Below are positions 14,691 through 21,910 of a DNA stretch of 64,000 bases, piece by piece. This DNA is from KBS50 sp042666615. Lineage in GTDB: Bacteria > Actinomycetota > Actinomycetes > Mycobacteriales > Micromonosporaceae. Position 1 is the stretch's first letter; each line of letters begins with the position of its first letter. The translations under genes were made by a program, and so were the position numbers. The stretch is from NCBI RefSeq assembly GCF_042666615.1, contig NZ_JBHTDD010000002.1, positions 1 to 64,000 of the forward strand, given 5' to 3'. Below the pieces are notes generated by a model. That model was not told the origin of the DNA. It worked only from the letters and a program-made list of their open reading frames with translations, and made no database searches.

Positions 14691-15359
14691 TCACCGGTCC
14701 TGACGGGCGGCGGCTGCCAGCCGAACGGGGTCCAGCACCACCACCGCCGCGGTCTCCACGCGTAGCACACCGGCCCGGGCGAGGGTCCGCAGCGCCCGGT
14801 TGACGGTGACCCGGGACAGGCCGAGGTGCTCACCGAGCCCTTGCTGCGCACCGGGCAGCCGGATCCGGCCGTCCCGCCCGCCATGGTCGCTGGCGAGCCA
14901 GTCGGCGACGCGGGCCACGGGCGGGCCGGCGACCGCGCGTACCTGCCGCCGCCGGTCCCGGTTGACCTGCCCGGCCAGGTGCCGCAACAGGTGGTCTCGC
15001 ACCGCCGGCACCTCGTCCACCAGCCTCGTCAGGTGGTACGCCGGAAGTCGGCGGATCCGGGCCGGGGTGGCCGTCGTCCAGGTGGCGGTGTGCCTACCGC
15101 CGTCCAGGACGGCGGCCTTGTCCACGAGCGCGGGCCCGGTCACCGTGGCCAGGCCGACCCGGGTGCCGGCGACGGTGTCCCGGGTGGCGCGCAGCGTGCC
15201 GCGTTCCACCACGACGAGATGCCGGGCCGGCTCACCCGCCCGGGCCACCTGGGTGTCCGAGGGCAGGTCGCGCGGCGGCGCCTGGCTGGCGATGTCGCAC
15301 AGCCGGGCCTCGTCGAGCGCGGCGAACAGCGGCACGGTGGCCAACCCCCGGATGTCCAC
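14691..15359 (-). CDS. Crp/Fnr family transcriptional regulator
   Basis: A 222-aa regulator with an N-terminal cyclic-nucleotide-binding fold (LATVPLFAALDEARLCDIA ... RHLVVVERGTLRA) and a C-terminal winged helix (GLGEHLGLSRVTVNRALRTLARAGVL). The phosphate-binding cassette that in CRP reads GELAL..RSA is replaced by LVDKAAVLDGGRHTA, so cAMP binding is doubtful. No Fnr-type cysteines are present. The start is a GTG at 15359 without a Shine-Dalgarno; a TACAGT hexamer ends 6 nt before it, so the mRNA is probably leaderless. That -10 lies inside a perfect inverted repeat shared with the divergent yciI-like gene, which suggests autoregulation. Confidence 0.85.
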   Translation of the reverse strand: MDIRGLATVPLFAALDEARLCDIASQAPPRDLPSDTQVARAGEPARHLVVVERGTLRATRDTVAGTRVGLATVTGPALVDKAAVLDGGRHTATWTTATPARIRRLPAYHLTRLVDEVPAVRDHLLRHLAGQVNRDRRRQVRAVAGPPVARVADWLASDHGGRDGRIRLPGAQQGLGEHLGLSRVTVNRALRTLARAGVLRVETAAVVVLDPVRLAAAARQDR

Positions 15360-15365
15360 GGCGCG

Positions 15366-15384
15366 ACTGTATCCGGCGATACAG
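15366..15384. promoter_or_regulatory. Operator and -10 between crp-like and yciI-like genes
   Basis: CTGTATC-CGGC-GATACAG (15367-15384) is a perfect 7-4-7 inverted repeat. It covers the minus-strand TACAGT -10 hexamer (15371-15366) of the Crp gene. A plus-strand TACCGT (15405-15410) lies 8 nt before the yciI-like ATG. Confidence 0.6.
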
Positions 15385-15404
15385 CGCGTCGATCCACCCG
15401 CGCC

Positions 15405-15410
15405 TACCGT
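15405..15410 (+). promoter_or_regulatory. -10 element for leaderless yciI-like mRNA
   Basis: TACCGT, 8 nt before the ATG at 15419; no Shine-Dalgarno is present. Confidence 0.4.
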
Positions 15411-15418
15411 CCGTTCCC

Positions 15419-15691
15419 ATGATCTGTGTCGAACTGACCTTCACCGACGACCCGGCGCGGCTCGCCGTCCGGCCCGCGCACCGGGACCAAGTGGCCGCCC
15501 TGCACGAACGGGGCGACCTGTTGCTGGCCGGGCCGTGGGCCGACGACAGCGGCGCCCTCCTCATCTTCGACGTGGACCGGGACCGGCTCACCGAGATCAT
15601 GGCGGCGGACCCGTACTACGAGACGCCCGGCGTCACGGTCGCGTCGATCCGCCGGTGGCGCCCGTTGCAGGAGGTGCCGGAACCGCGATGA
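15419..15691 (+). CDS. YciI family protein
   Basis: A 90-aa ferredoxin-like fold protein of the YciI family. It starts MICVELTFTDDPARLAVRPAHRDQVAALHERGDLLLAGPWAD, matching the family pattern of an early strand, a conserved HR-x2-H/Q region and the G-x-L-x-x-AGP motif; the later block is PYYETPGVTVASIRRWRPL. YciI-like proteins are suspected small hydrolases or dimeric accessory enzymes; no substrate is known here. It is divergent from the Crp-family regulator, 59 bp apart, with a shared operator, so it is a likely target. Confidence 0.85.
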   Translation: MICVELTFTDDPARLAVRPAHRDQVAALHERGDLLLAGPWADDSGALLIFDVDRDRLTEIMAADPYYETPGVTVASIRRWRPLQEVPEPR

Positions 15692-15845
15692 CAGAAAACG
15701 TGGCCCGAAGCCAGCGGTGACCGGAGGCGGCGGCCAAGACGGTTTCCCGCTCGCTGTCGTGTCATTACCACGGATTCGGACAAAAGAGATCTAGGCGCGC
15801 TGCAAGGTCGATACGCTCCCTGTCGAATGGGATGTAGGGGGCGTA

Positions 15846-18800
15846 ATGGGAAACATCGGAATGGTGGCGTGGCGGCGGGCACTGGCGGCCGTCCTGGGCG
15901 TCGGTCTGCTGACGGGAAGCGGGACGGCGGCACCGGTCGCGGCGCGGGACGCGGACCGGCCACCAGTGGCGGCGTCGCGGGCGATCGGTCCGGTGAACCC
16001 CGTCGCCGACGCGTTGAGCTTCGGAGTGATGACCGAAGGCAACGCCAACGTCGTGCAGAGCGAGAACGAGGGCACGATGGCCGTCGGCGGCGATCTGTCC
16101 TTCGGTCAGTACCAGTTGGCGAACAACTCCGTCGGTTCCTTCATCGCGCCCGGAGACACCCGGCCGTCCGCGCTGGTGGTGGGCGGTCGGGTCAATTTCA
16201 CCGGCAGCGTGGCCGGCACCCGGCTCCAGGTGTTGTCCGGCGGGTACGCCAAGGTCGGCAACCTGACCGGAACGTTCGTCCGGGACACCGACAACAACGG
16301 GGCCGCGGTCAACACCCGTATCCTGCCCACCAACAACTACGAGGCCACGCCCCGAGTGGAACTCACCACCCGGCAGGCTCCCAGCAACGTGGGACCCACC
16401 TCGCCGATCAACTTCGCGGCCGCCTTTGAGAGCTTCCGCAGCACCTCGATCGGCCTGTCGGGGTGCGACAACACCGTGGTGCTGCGGACGCCCAACGGCG
16501 ACGTGCTGCCGCGGCCGATCCCGCCGGGCAGCAACGCGGTCGTCTCGCTGACCGCCGGCGTGACGAACGTGCTCAACCTGAGCGCCACCGATCTGAACAA
16601 CATCGAAATCCTTACCTTCGCCAACCAGCCGACCGCAGCCACGCCGCTGCTGATCAACGTGGACACCACCGGGGTGGGCGACACCTTCGCGTGGAACTCG
16701 CCGAACTTCGCCGGCATCGGCGGCACCCAGGCCCAGTACATTCTGATCAACTTTCCGACCGCCACCCGGCTCACCCTGACGCCCGCGGCTCGAACTGTCG
16801 AGGGCAGCATCTACGCGCCCAACGCCGACCTGATCGACCTGTCGGCGTCGAACACCGAGGGCAGCGTCATCACCCGCACGCTGGACCACCGCGGCGGCGA
16901 GATTCACTACTTCCCGTTCAGCACCACGCTGTCCTGCAACGGTGCCACCCCGGCCGCCATCGCCCTGACCAAGGCCTCCACCACTGCCCTGATCACCAAC
17001 GTCGGCCAGCAGGTGACGTACGACTTCCATGTGGTCAACACCGGCGGCGTCACCCTGAACAACATCGCGGTCGACGACACCCAGACACCGCCGTCGTCAA
17101 ACGCGAACCTCGGCCCGATCACCTGCGCGGCCACCACCCTCGCCCCGGGTACCCGGACCGCGTGCACCGCGACCTACACGGTCACCCAGGCGGACCTGGA
17201 CAACGGGTCGCTGAACAACACCGCCACCGCCCGCGGCACCCCGACCGGCTCGGCCACCCCGGTCGTATCCGCCCCCGACTCGCTGACCATTCCCGTCGCC
17301 GCGCTCACGCCGTCCATCTCGGTGGCGAAGGCCTCGACCACCACCAGCATCGGCTCGGTGGGCCAGCAGGTCCCGTACGACTACCATGTCACCAACACCG
17401 GCGGCCTGACCCTGTCGAACGTCAACATCACCGACGTGCAGACTCCGCCGTCGTCGAACGCGAATCTCGGCCCGATCACCTGCGCCGCCACCACCTTGGC
17501 GCCGGGCGCGTCGACCTCCTGCACCGCCACCTACACCGTCACGCAGGCGGATCTGGACAACGGCAAGGTGACCGACACGGCCACCGCGCACGGAACGCCG
17601 CCCGGCGGCACGCCCGTCGACTCGGCACCGTCGTCGTTGACGATCCCGGCGTCCGGGGTGACGCCGTCCATCGCGGTGATGAAGGCATCCACCACGACGG
17701 CGATCAATTCCGTCGGACAGCAGGTTCCGTACCAGTTCATGGTGGTCAACACGGGTGGCCTGACCCTGTCGAACGTGAACGTCACCGACGTGCAGACGCC
17801 GCCGTCGTCCAACGCCGACCTGGGTCCGATCAGCTGCCCGAGCACGTCGCTGGCGCCGGGAGCCTCGACGATCTGCACCGCGACCTACACCGTCACCCAG
17901 GCGGACCTGGATAACGGCGCGGTGACGGACACCGCCACCGCGCACGGCACCCCGCCGGGCAGCCAGACGCCGATCGACTCGCCGCCGGCGTCGCTGACCA
18001 TCCCGGCCTCTGGCGTGGAGGCGTCGATCACGCTGACGAAGGTCACCACCACCGCGACGATCGACACGGTCGGACAGCAGGTGCCGTACCAGTTCCTGGT
18101 GGTCAACACCGGTGGCCTGACACTGTCGAACGTCAACGTCACCGATGTGCAGACGCCGCCGTCGTCGAACGCTGACCTCGGCCCGATCAGCTGCCCGGCC
18201 ACCACTCTCGCCCCGGGGGCGTCCACCACGTGCATCGCGACCTACACGGTCACGCAGGCGGATCTGGACAACGGCGGGGTGACGGACACCGCCACCGCGC
18301 ACGGCACCCCGCCGGGCAGTCAGACGCCGATCGACTCGGCTCCGTCGTCGCTGACCGTTCCCGCCGGTACGCTGATCAACGGCATCGCGGTGGTGAAGTC
18401 GTCGCCCACCACCGCGATCGACACGGTCGGCCAGCAGGTGCCGTACCAGTTCCTGGTCACCAACACCGGCGGCCGGACGCTTACCGACGTGAGCGTGACC
18501 GACGTGCAGACGCCGCCGTCGTCGAACGCGAACCTGAGCCCGATCAACTGCCCGGTGACGACGTTGGCGCCCGGGGTGTCGACCACCTGCACCGCCACCT
18601 ACACAGTCACGCAGGCAGATCTGGACAACGACGGGGTGTCCGACACGGCCACCGCGCACGGCACCCCGAGCGGAAGCCAGACCCCGATCGACTCGGCGCC
18701 GTCGTCGCTGACCATCCCCGCGGTCGACGTGATCGCCAGCATTTCACTGGCGAAGTTGTCCACCACCACGACGATCAGCGCCGTCGGCCAGCAGGTGCCG

Positions 18801-20894
18801 TACCAGTTCCTGGTCGCCAACACCGGCGGCCGGACGCTTACCGACGTGACCGTGACCGACGTGCAGACGCCGCCGTCGTCGAACGCGAACCTCGGCCCGA
18901 TCAGCTGTCCGGTGACGACGTTGGCGCCCGGGGCGGCGACCACGTGCACCGCGACATACACCGTCACCCAGGCCGACCTTGACAACGGCAGTCTGACGGA
19001 CACGGCCAGGGCGCACGGCACCCCAGCGGGCGGCGGCGCTCCTGTCGACTCGGGCCCGTCGACGCTGACCATCCCGGCGGTGGACCTGGTCGCCGCGATC
19101 TCGGTCGACAAGAGTTCACCGACCGCGACCTACACGACGCCGGGTCAGCAGATCCAGTACCGCTACCTGGTGGTCAACACCGGCGGCCTGACGCTGTCGG
19201 AGGTGAACGTCACCGATGTGCAGACCCCGCCGTCGTCCAACGCCGATCTCGGCCCGATCAGCTGTCCGGTGACGACGTTGGCGCCCGGAGCGGCGACCAC
19301 GTGCACCGCCACGTACACCGTCACCCAGGCCGACCTTGACAACGGCACCCTTACCGACACCGCCACGTCGCACGGCACCCCGCCCAGGGGCGGTCCGGTC
19401 GACTCGCCCCCGGCCACGTTGACCATCACGGCCGGCGACCCGACGATCTCCATTGCCGTGATCAAGTCCTCCACCACGGTGGCGATCACTGCCGCCGGGC
19501 AGCAGGTGCCGTTCTCGTACCTGGTGGTCAACAACGGGGGCCGCACCCTCACCGGGGTGACGGTGAACGACACGCCACTGCCGCCCGCCGACGTGGCGAA
19601 CCTCGGTCCGATCACCTGCGGGCCGGACGACACCCCCAACGGGCAGGTGACGTTGGCGCCCGGCGCCGCCGTCGAATGCCACGCCACCTACACCGTCGCC
19701 GCGGCCGACCTCGGCCAGGCGAGCCTGATCGACGTCGCGACCGTCACCGGTACGCCGCCGAGCGGACCGCCGGTGGTGTCACCGTCGTCGCAACTGGACA
19801 TCCCGGTCCTGCGCCCGGCAATCAGCCTCACCAAGTCGGTCAGCCCGACCGTCGTCGCCCATCCCGGAGACACCCTCACCTACCGGTATGTGGTCACCAA
19901 CACCGGGAACACCACCCTGAGCGCGGTGACCGTGAACGAGACCCAGTTCTCCGGCACCGGCACGCCGTCCGCGATCACCTGCGGAAACCCGCCGGTGCCC
20001 AACGGCTCGGTTTCGTTGGACCCCGGCGCGAGCACCACCTGCACCGCCACCTACTCGGTGACGAGGCAGGACATCGAAGCCGGCCGGATCACCAACACCG
20101 CCATCGGCGTCGGCACCCCGCCCCAACAGCAGCCGGTAAGTTCCGGTCCGTCCTCCACGATTGTCACGGTCACCCGTAGCGCCGCCATCACCCTGACCAA
20201 GTCCGGCACCCTCATCGGGAAGCCGTGGCCCGACGGTCACTGGCCCGACGGTCACTGGCCCGACGGTCACTGGCCCGACGGTCACTGGCCCGACGGTCAC
20301 TGGCCCGACGGGCATGGGCGCGACCACACCTGGCCCGGCGACAGCGCCACCGGCAGCGGATGGTCCGGCTCCGACGGCCACGGTGGCGACGGAGGCAGCG
20401 ACGACCACGGATCGGGCAACCATTGGCCCGACGGACACGAGTCCGGCAAACCCGGCTACGGCCAGCAGATCCGCTACCGGTTCGTGGTGACGAACACCGG
20501 GACGGTCATCCTGACCGGGGTCACCGTCAATGACACCCTGGCACCGCCCGCCGATCCAGCCAACCTGGGCCCGATCACCTGCGGTCCGGATCGGGTGCCC
20601 AACGGGTCCGTCACCCTCACACCGGGAGCGTCCATCACCTGCGAGGCCATCTACACGGTGAGTAAGGCCGACTACCAGAACGGAACGGTGACCGACACCG
20701 CCACCGCCACCGGGACACCTCCGGAGGGCCCGGCTCCGATCTCGCCGGAGTCCACCGTCACCATCCGGCTCAAGGGCAAACTGCCTGTCACTGGTGACTC
20801 GCTCATCCTGCCGCTGGTCGCAAGCGGGGCCCTTGCCCTGTTGCTCGGTGCCTCCCTCGTCCTGCTCACCCGCCGGCGGCGGACCGAGAACTGA
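15846..20894 (+). CDS. LPVTG-anchored surface protein: choice-of-anchor A domain plus about ten DUF7507-like repeats
   Basis: A large cell-wall protein of 1682 aa. Residues 1-35 form a signal peptide (RR then ALAAVLGVGLLTGSGTAAPVAA). Residues about 45-365 are a choice-of-anchor A type adhesive domain (NPVADALSFGVMTEGNANV, VGGDLSFG). From about 370 to 1640 run ten Ig-like repeats of about 119 aa (VGQQVPY, TDVQTPPSSNA, CTATYTVTQADLDNG, DTATAHGTPPG). The tenth is interrupted by a Gly/Asp/His-rich insert starting with six WPDGH units. The C-terminus is a sortase signal: LPVTG at 1646-1650, a hydrophobic stretch, and an RRRR tail. GGGGGCGT precedes the ATG. An adhesin or matrix role is likely; no sortase gene is in the window. 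Confidence 0.88.
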   Translation: MGNIGMVAWRRALAAVLGVGLLTGSGTAAPVAARDADRPPVAASRAIGPVNPVADALSFGVMTEGNANVVQSENEGTMAVGGDLSFGQYQLANNSVGSFIAPGDTRPSALVVGGRVNFTGSVAGTRLQVLSGGYAKVGNLTGTFVRDTDNNGAAVNTRILPTNNYEATPRVELTTRQAPSNVGPTSPINFAAAFESFRSTSIGLSGCDNTVVLRTPNGDVLPRPIPPGSNAVVSLTAGVTNVLNLSATDLNNIEILTFANQPTAATPLLINVDTTGVGDTFAWNSPNFAGIGGTQAQYILINFPTATRLTLTPAARTVEGSIYAPNADLIDLSASNTEGSVITRTLDHRGGEIHYFPFSTTLSCNGATPAAIALTKASTTALITNVGQQVTYDFHVVNTGGVTLNNIAVDDTQTPPSSNANLGPITCAATTLAPGTRTACTATYTVTQADLDNGSLNNTATARGTPTGSATPVVSAPDSLTIPVAALTPSISVAKASTTTSIGSVGQQVPYDYHVTNTGGLTLSNVNITDVQTPPSSNANLGPITCAATTLAPGASTSCTATYTVTQADLDNGKVTDTATAHGTPPGGTPVDSAPSSLTIPASGVTPSIAVMKASTTTAINSVGQQVPYQFMVVNTGGLTLSNVNVTDVQTPPSSNADLGPISCPSTSLAPGASTICTATYTVTQADLDNGAVTDTATAHGTPPGSQTPIDSPPASLTIPASGVEASITLTKVTTTATIDTVGQQVPYQFLVVNTGGLTLSNVNVTDVQTPPSSNADLGPISCPATTLAPGASTTCIATYTVTQADLDNGGVTDTATAHGTPPGSQTPIDSAPSSLTVPAGTLINGIAVVKSSPTTAIDTVGQQVPYQFLVTNTGGRTLTDVSVTDVQTPPSSNANLSPINCPVTTLAPGVSTTCTATYTVTQADLDNDGVSDTATAHGTPSGSQTPIDSAPSSLTIPAVDVIASISLAKLSTTTTISAVGQQVPYQFLVANTGGRTLTDVTVTDVQTPPSSNANLGPISCPVTTLAPGAATTCTATYTVTQADLDNGSLTDTARAHGTPAGGGAPVDSGPSTLTIPAVDLVAAISVDKSSPTATYTTPGQQIQYRYLVVNTGGLTLSEVNVTDVQTPPSSNADLGPISCPVTTLAPGAATTCTATYTVTQADLDNGTLTDTATSHGTPPRGGPVDSPPATLTITAGDPTISIAVIKSSTTVAITAAGQQVPFSYLVVNNGGRTLTGVTVNDTPLPPADVANLGPITCGPDDTPNGQVTLAPGAAVECHATYTVAAADLGQASLIDVATVTGTPPSGPPVVSPSSQLDIPVLRPAISLTKSVSPTVVAHPGDTLTYRYVVTNTGNTTLSAVTVNETQFSGTGTPSAITCGNPPVPNGSVSLDPGASTTCTATYSVTRQDIEAGRITNTAIGVGTPPQQQPVSSGPSSTIVTVTRSAAITLTKSGTLIGKPWPDGHWPDGHWPDGHWPDGHWPDGHWPDGHGRDHTWPGDSATGSGWSGSDGHGGDGGSDDHGSGNHWPDGHESGKPGYGQQIRYRFVVTNTGTVILTGVTVNDTLAPPADPANLGPITCGPDRVPNGSVTLTPGASITCEAIYTVSKADYQNGTVTDTATATGTPPEGPAPISPESTVTIRLKGKLPVTGDSLILPLVASGALALLLGASLVLLTRRRRTEN
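16950..19440 (+). repeat. Array of near-identical 357-bp repeats in the surface-protein gene
   Basis: Copies recur with a 354-358 bp period; the VGQQ-type codons fall at about 17001, 17359, 17713, 18070, 18427, 18784 and 19141. They are highly similar at DNA level, most of all copies 2 to 7. Three more divergent copies continue to about 20760. Confidence 0.85.
20226..20315 (+). repeat. 15-bp tandem array encoding WPDGH x6
   Basis: Five identical units of TGGCCCGACGGTCAC (20226-20300) and one variant (20301-20315). Each encodes Trp-Pro-Asp-Gly-His, inserted within the last Ig-like repeat of the surface protein. The unit length keeps the frame whatever the copy number. Confidence 0.95.
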
Positions 20895-20913
20895 CCGCAG
20901 CGTTCGAGGGAGC

Positions 20914-20955
20914 GGGGAAGCTGGCGCCGGTACGAGTACCGGCCCCAGCGTCCCC
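20914..20955. terminator. Bidirectional terminator between convergent genes
   Basis: Nested inverted repeat: GCCGGTAC-GA-GTACCGGC (20926-20943), extended by CTGG/CCAG and GGGG/CCCC arms. It lies between the surface-protein stop (20894) and the end of the channel gene (20992). Confidence 0.7.
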
Positions 20956-20991
20956 ACTCCGGACCGGCCTGGGACGGCACCGGGCGCGAAC

Positions 20992-21834
20992 CTACCCGGG
21001 GTCGGTACGGGTCACGACCTGGCCTTCCGGTGCCGGTGCCGGTGCCGGTGCATCTCCAGTAGGTCGCGGGACGGTCGGCCGGAAATGCGCGGGGTCGCGC
21101 AGCCGGGCGACCTCGGAGCGGAGTTCGGTCAGTTCGGCAAGTACGGCCGAGATGTCCTCCCGGGTGGCCGGAGGGGTCGGCGTGGCTGCCGAGATCCGTT
21201 CCACGATCCAACTCGCCAGCGAACCGGTGACGAAACCGATCAGCCCGATTCCGCCGATCATCAGGGCGACGGCCACCACTCGACCGCCGGTGGTCACCGG
21301 AAAGTGGTCGCCGTAGCCGACCGTGGTGATGGTCACCACCGACCACCACAGCGCCTCCGGATAGGAAGTGATGCTCGCGTCCGGAGCGCCCCTTTCCGCG
21401 TCCAGCACCGCGAGGCCGGCGACCAGGGTCAGCAGCACCGTTGTCGTGCCGACATAGAGCGCCAACTGGCCCCGGACGAGGGTCTCCGTTCGCCGGACGA
21501 GGAGGAGCACGGCGGTGACCAGACGCAGCACCCGCAGCGGACGCAGCACCGGCAGGGCCAGCACGATCAGGTCGAAGACGTGAGTGCGAAGGAACCGCAA
21601 CCGGTCGGTGCTGAGGACGAGCCGCCCGGCGAACTCCACGATAAAGATCATCCAGATGGCGATGTTGATCGCCTCGCACATCGTACGGGCAGCCGGTGGC
21701 AGACCGGGTCGCAGGATCGGAAGCGCGTACACGCCCAGGAACAGCACGGCGAGAATGACCATCGGCCAGGCTGTCCGGCGTTCCCATGCGGCCAGCCGGG
21801 CGTCGCGTGTCGTCGACGGATCTGGTGACGTCAT
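20992..21834 (-). CDS. Voltage-gated-type potassium channel family protein
   Basis: Predicted K+ channel of 280 aa with six hydrophobic segments. The pore helix and selectivity filter EALWWSVVTITTVGYGDHFPVT contain the canonical TVGYGD. An S4-like segment, RPLRVLRLVTAVLLLVRRTETLVR, carries regularly spaced arginines, so the protein resembles six-TM Kv-type rather than two-TM KcsA-type channels. A short coiled coil (AVLAELTELRSEVARLRD) follows S6 and may aid tetramer assembly. The ATG at 21834 is preferred because AGGAG directly abuts the upstream ATG at 21846, leaving no spacing. The gene is convergent with the surface-protein gene. Confidence 0.88.
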   Translation of the reverse strand: MTSPDPSTTRDARLAAWERRTAWPMVILAVLFLGVYALPILRPGLPPAARTMCEAINIAIWMIFIVEFAGRLVLSTDRLRFLRTHVFDLIVLALPVLRPLRVLRLVTAVLLLVRRTETLVRGQLALYVGTTTVLLTLVAGLAVLDAERGAPDASITSYPEALWWSVVTITTVGYGDHFPVTTGGRVVAVALMIGGIGLIGFVTGSLASWIVERISAATPTPPATREDISAVLAELTELRSEVARLRDPAHFRPTVPRPTGDAPAPAPAPEGQVVTRTDPG

Positions 21835-21910
21835 GCCGGCCAGCATCTCCTGTCATTGCGCGGCTGACCAGGGCGGTGGGCCGAAAGACTGGCGGTGGAC
21901 CGCCTTTGGG

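Noticed and set aside
17097..18659. 520-aa minus-strand frame with repeated RRRRRLHVGD-like segments
   Set aside because: It is the reverse reading of the surface-protein repeats; periodicity comes from the sense gene.
20226..20315. CRISPR-like array
   Set aside because: Units are directly adjacent without spacers and are in frame within a protein-coding gene.
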